Assembly (NCBI GenBank): GCA_002343825.1
Contig: DDSL01000038.1
Coordinates: 1-7,171 of the forward strand
Origin: Chthonomonas sp. UBA2391
Lineage (GTDB): Bacteria > Armatimonadota > Fimbriimonadia > Fimbriimonadales > Fimbriimonadaceae
DNA length: 7,171 nucleotides
Direction: 5' to 3'
The notes below the pieces were generated by a model that made no database searches, had not been told where the DNA came from, and saw only the letters and a list, made by a program, of their open reading frames with translations. This document shows, piece by piece, positions 6,365 through 7,171 of this stretch. The position numbers were made by a program, and so were the translations under genes. Numbering within the stretch: position 1 is the stretch's first letter; each line of letters begins with the position of its first letter.

Positions 6365-6400
6365 ACGCCGATCGTGGCCTTCGTGTCACCGGCGTTTTTT
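6365..6400 (+). terminator. Intrinsic terminator-like hairpin between rdgB and glnA
   Basis: ACGCCG (6365-6370) pairs perfectly with CGGCGT (6390-6395), and the stem runs into a tract of six T (6395-6400) followed by GTTTT. Within the 19-nt loop, GTG (6374-6376) can pair with CAC (6387-6389), extending the structure. It lies 110 nt after the rdgB stop and 50 nt before glnA, so it either ends the rpoZ-rdgB operon or attenuates glnA from within its leader. Confidence 0.6.
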
Positions 6401-6404
6401 GTTT

Positions 6405-6423
6405 TGGGCCGGGTAAAAGCCCA
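6405..6423 (+). other. Small hairpin upstream of the glnA ribosome-binding site
   Basis: TGGGC (6405-6409) pairs with GCCCA (6419-6423) around a 9-nt loop, with possible weak extension into the preceding T tract. It sits between the terminator-like hairpin and the glnA Shine-Dalgarno GAGGAG (6435-6440), leaving that site free. Short stems like this also occur by chance. Confidence 0.3.
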
Positions 6424-6432
6424 GAGTAGGTT

Positions 6433-6440
6433 ACGAGGAG
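6433..6440 (+). promoter_or_regulatory. Ribosome-binding site of glnA
   Basis: ACGAGGAG is complementary to the 16S rRNA 3' end and lies 10 nt before the ATG at 6451. It supports that start; there is no competing in-frame ATG nearby. Confidence 0.7.
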
Positions 6441-6450
6441 CAGAAACACG

Positions 6451-7171
6451 ATGACCCCAGCAGATGCGCTTAAGCTGATCTCCGAATCGAAGGCCCAACT
6501 AGTCGATATTCGATTCACCGACCTCTTCGGGATGTGGCACCACTTCACGATCCCCGCCCAAGACTTTGATGCCGACGTCTTTGAAGAGGGTCTTGCCTTC
6601 GACGGTTCGTCGATTCGAGGATTCCAAGCGATCAACGAATCGGACATGTTGCTGGTGCCGGATCCCGCTTCGGTCTTCATCGACCCCTTCAGCGATTACG
6701 TGACCGCCGTCATCATCTGCGATATCGAGGACCCGATCACCCGCGAGCGTTATAGCCGCGACCCGCGCTACGTCTCGCGAAAGGCCGAGCAATACCTGCG
6801 CGCCACCGGGATCGCCGACACCGCTTTCTTCGGCCCCGAAGCCGAGTTCTTCCTCTTCGACAAGCTCCGCTACGATAACCACGCCAAGGGCTCGTTCTTC
6901 GAAGTCGATAGCGAAGAAGCCTATTGGAACAGCGGCGCCGAGAGTTCGCTGGGTTATACGATGCGGCCGAAGGGCGGATACTTCCCTTGCTCGCCGAACG
7001 ACAAGCTCCAAGACGTTCGCAACGACATGATGATGAAGCTTTTCGACGTTGGGATCCACGTCGAAATGCACCACCACGAAGTCGCCGCCGCCGGTCAGTG
7101 TGAAATCGACATGCGATTTGACACCCTGCTCACCATGGCCGACAAGTTGCAGAAGTACAAGTACGTCGTGC
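6451..7171 (+). CDS. glnA: Glutamine synthetase type I, N-terminal part (runs off right edge)
   Basis: Cytoplasmic dodecameric enzyme making glutamine from glutamate, ammonia and ATP, the main entry of ammonia into metabolism. The visible 240 residues include the beta-grasp domain with FDGSSIRGFQ (50-59, equivalent to the D50 loop of E. coli) and ESDMLLVPDP (63-72). The catalytic domain starts with FFGPEAEFFLFD (126-137), which carries the metal-binding glutamates E130 and E132. KGGYFPCSPNDKLQDVRNDM (174-193) and VEMHHHEVAAAGQCEID (204-220), with further metal ligands E210 and E218, follow. The VDSEEAYWNSG segment (152-162) is like that of GSI-beta enzymes, which can be adenylylated, but the adenylylation-site region is outside the window. 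The start is supported by GAGGAG at 6435-6440, 10 nt upstream (slightly long spacing). The gene is probably transcribed separately from rdgB, behind the terminator-like hairpin. Confidence 0.97.
   Translation, partial: MTPADALKLISESKAQLVDIRFTDLFGMWHHFTIPAQDFDADVFEEGLAFDGSSIRGFQAINESDMLLVPDPASVFIDPFSDYVTAVIICDIEDPITRERYSRDPRYVSRKAEQYLRATGIADTAFFGPEAEFFLFDKLRYDNHAKGSFFEVDSEEAYWNSGAESSLGYTMRPKGGYFPCSPNDKLQDVRNDMMMKLFDVGIHVEMHHHEVAAAGQCEIDMRFDTLLTMADKLQKYKYVV

Noticed and set aside
6325..6429. Possible 34-codon leader peptide before glnA
   Set aside because: Its ATG overlaps the proposed -10 box and has no ribosome-binding site; there is no run of regulatory codons such as Gln.
5244..6680. Open frame of 478 codons on the minus strand
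   Set aside because: Antisense to rph, rdgB and the start of glnA; it has no recognisable domain and crosses the glnA leader.

Overview
The window is a dense stretch of chromosomal housekeeping genes from a GC-rich bacterium. Nothing in it is clearly phage, transposon or plasmid. The phylum cannot be fixed from the sequence alone. The dnaJ-prmA-rsmE order is familiar from Firmicutes-type dnaK operons, and the YaaA-type S4 module and the short-loop SbtA are compatible with several lineages. A GC-rich lineage outside Proteobacteria (Armatimonadota, for example) is a guess only.

Left, minus strand (1-1418): an SbtA-family sodium/bicarbonate transporter gene is followed after about 24 nt by the 5' part of NADP-type isocitrate dehydrogenase (icd), which runs off the left edge. 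The pair looks co-transcribed. A compact 88-nt divergent intergenic region (1419-1506) carries a small dyad.

Centre, plus strand (1507-6254): six tightly packed genes form one probable operon, rpoZ - dnaJ - prmA - rsmE - rph - rdgB. Junctions are a 3-nt gap, an ATGA overlap, a 28-nt overlap, a 17-nt gap and a TGATG overlap. The products are the RNA polymerase omega subunit, a DnaJ co-chaperone, two ribosome-modifying methyltransferases (L11 and 16S rRNA), the tRNA 3'-end trimming enzyme RNase PH and an XTP/dITP pyrophosphatase. The theme is transcription, protein folding, translation apparatus maturation and nucleotide-pool cleaning.

Two of these proteins have unusual architecture. Omega carries a roughly 100-residue C-terminal extension that is strongly acidic and has no Lys or Arg after residue 90. 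RdgB is fused in frame to a YaaA/RlbA-like S4 RNA-binding domain.

Right (6255-7171): a 196-nt intergenic region holds a possible extended -10 promoter, small hairpins and a good intrinsic terminator-like structure 50 nt before glnA (type I glutamine synthetase, truncated by the right edge). The terminator either closes the rpoZ-rdgB operon or acts as an attenuator in the glnA leader.

I found no wholly new system. The best candidates for follow-up are the RdgB-S4 fusion, the structured glnA leader, the acidic omega tail and the sbtA-icd pairing.
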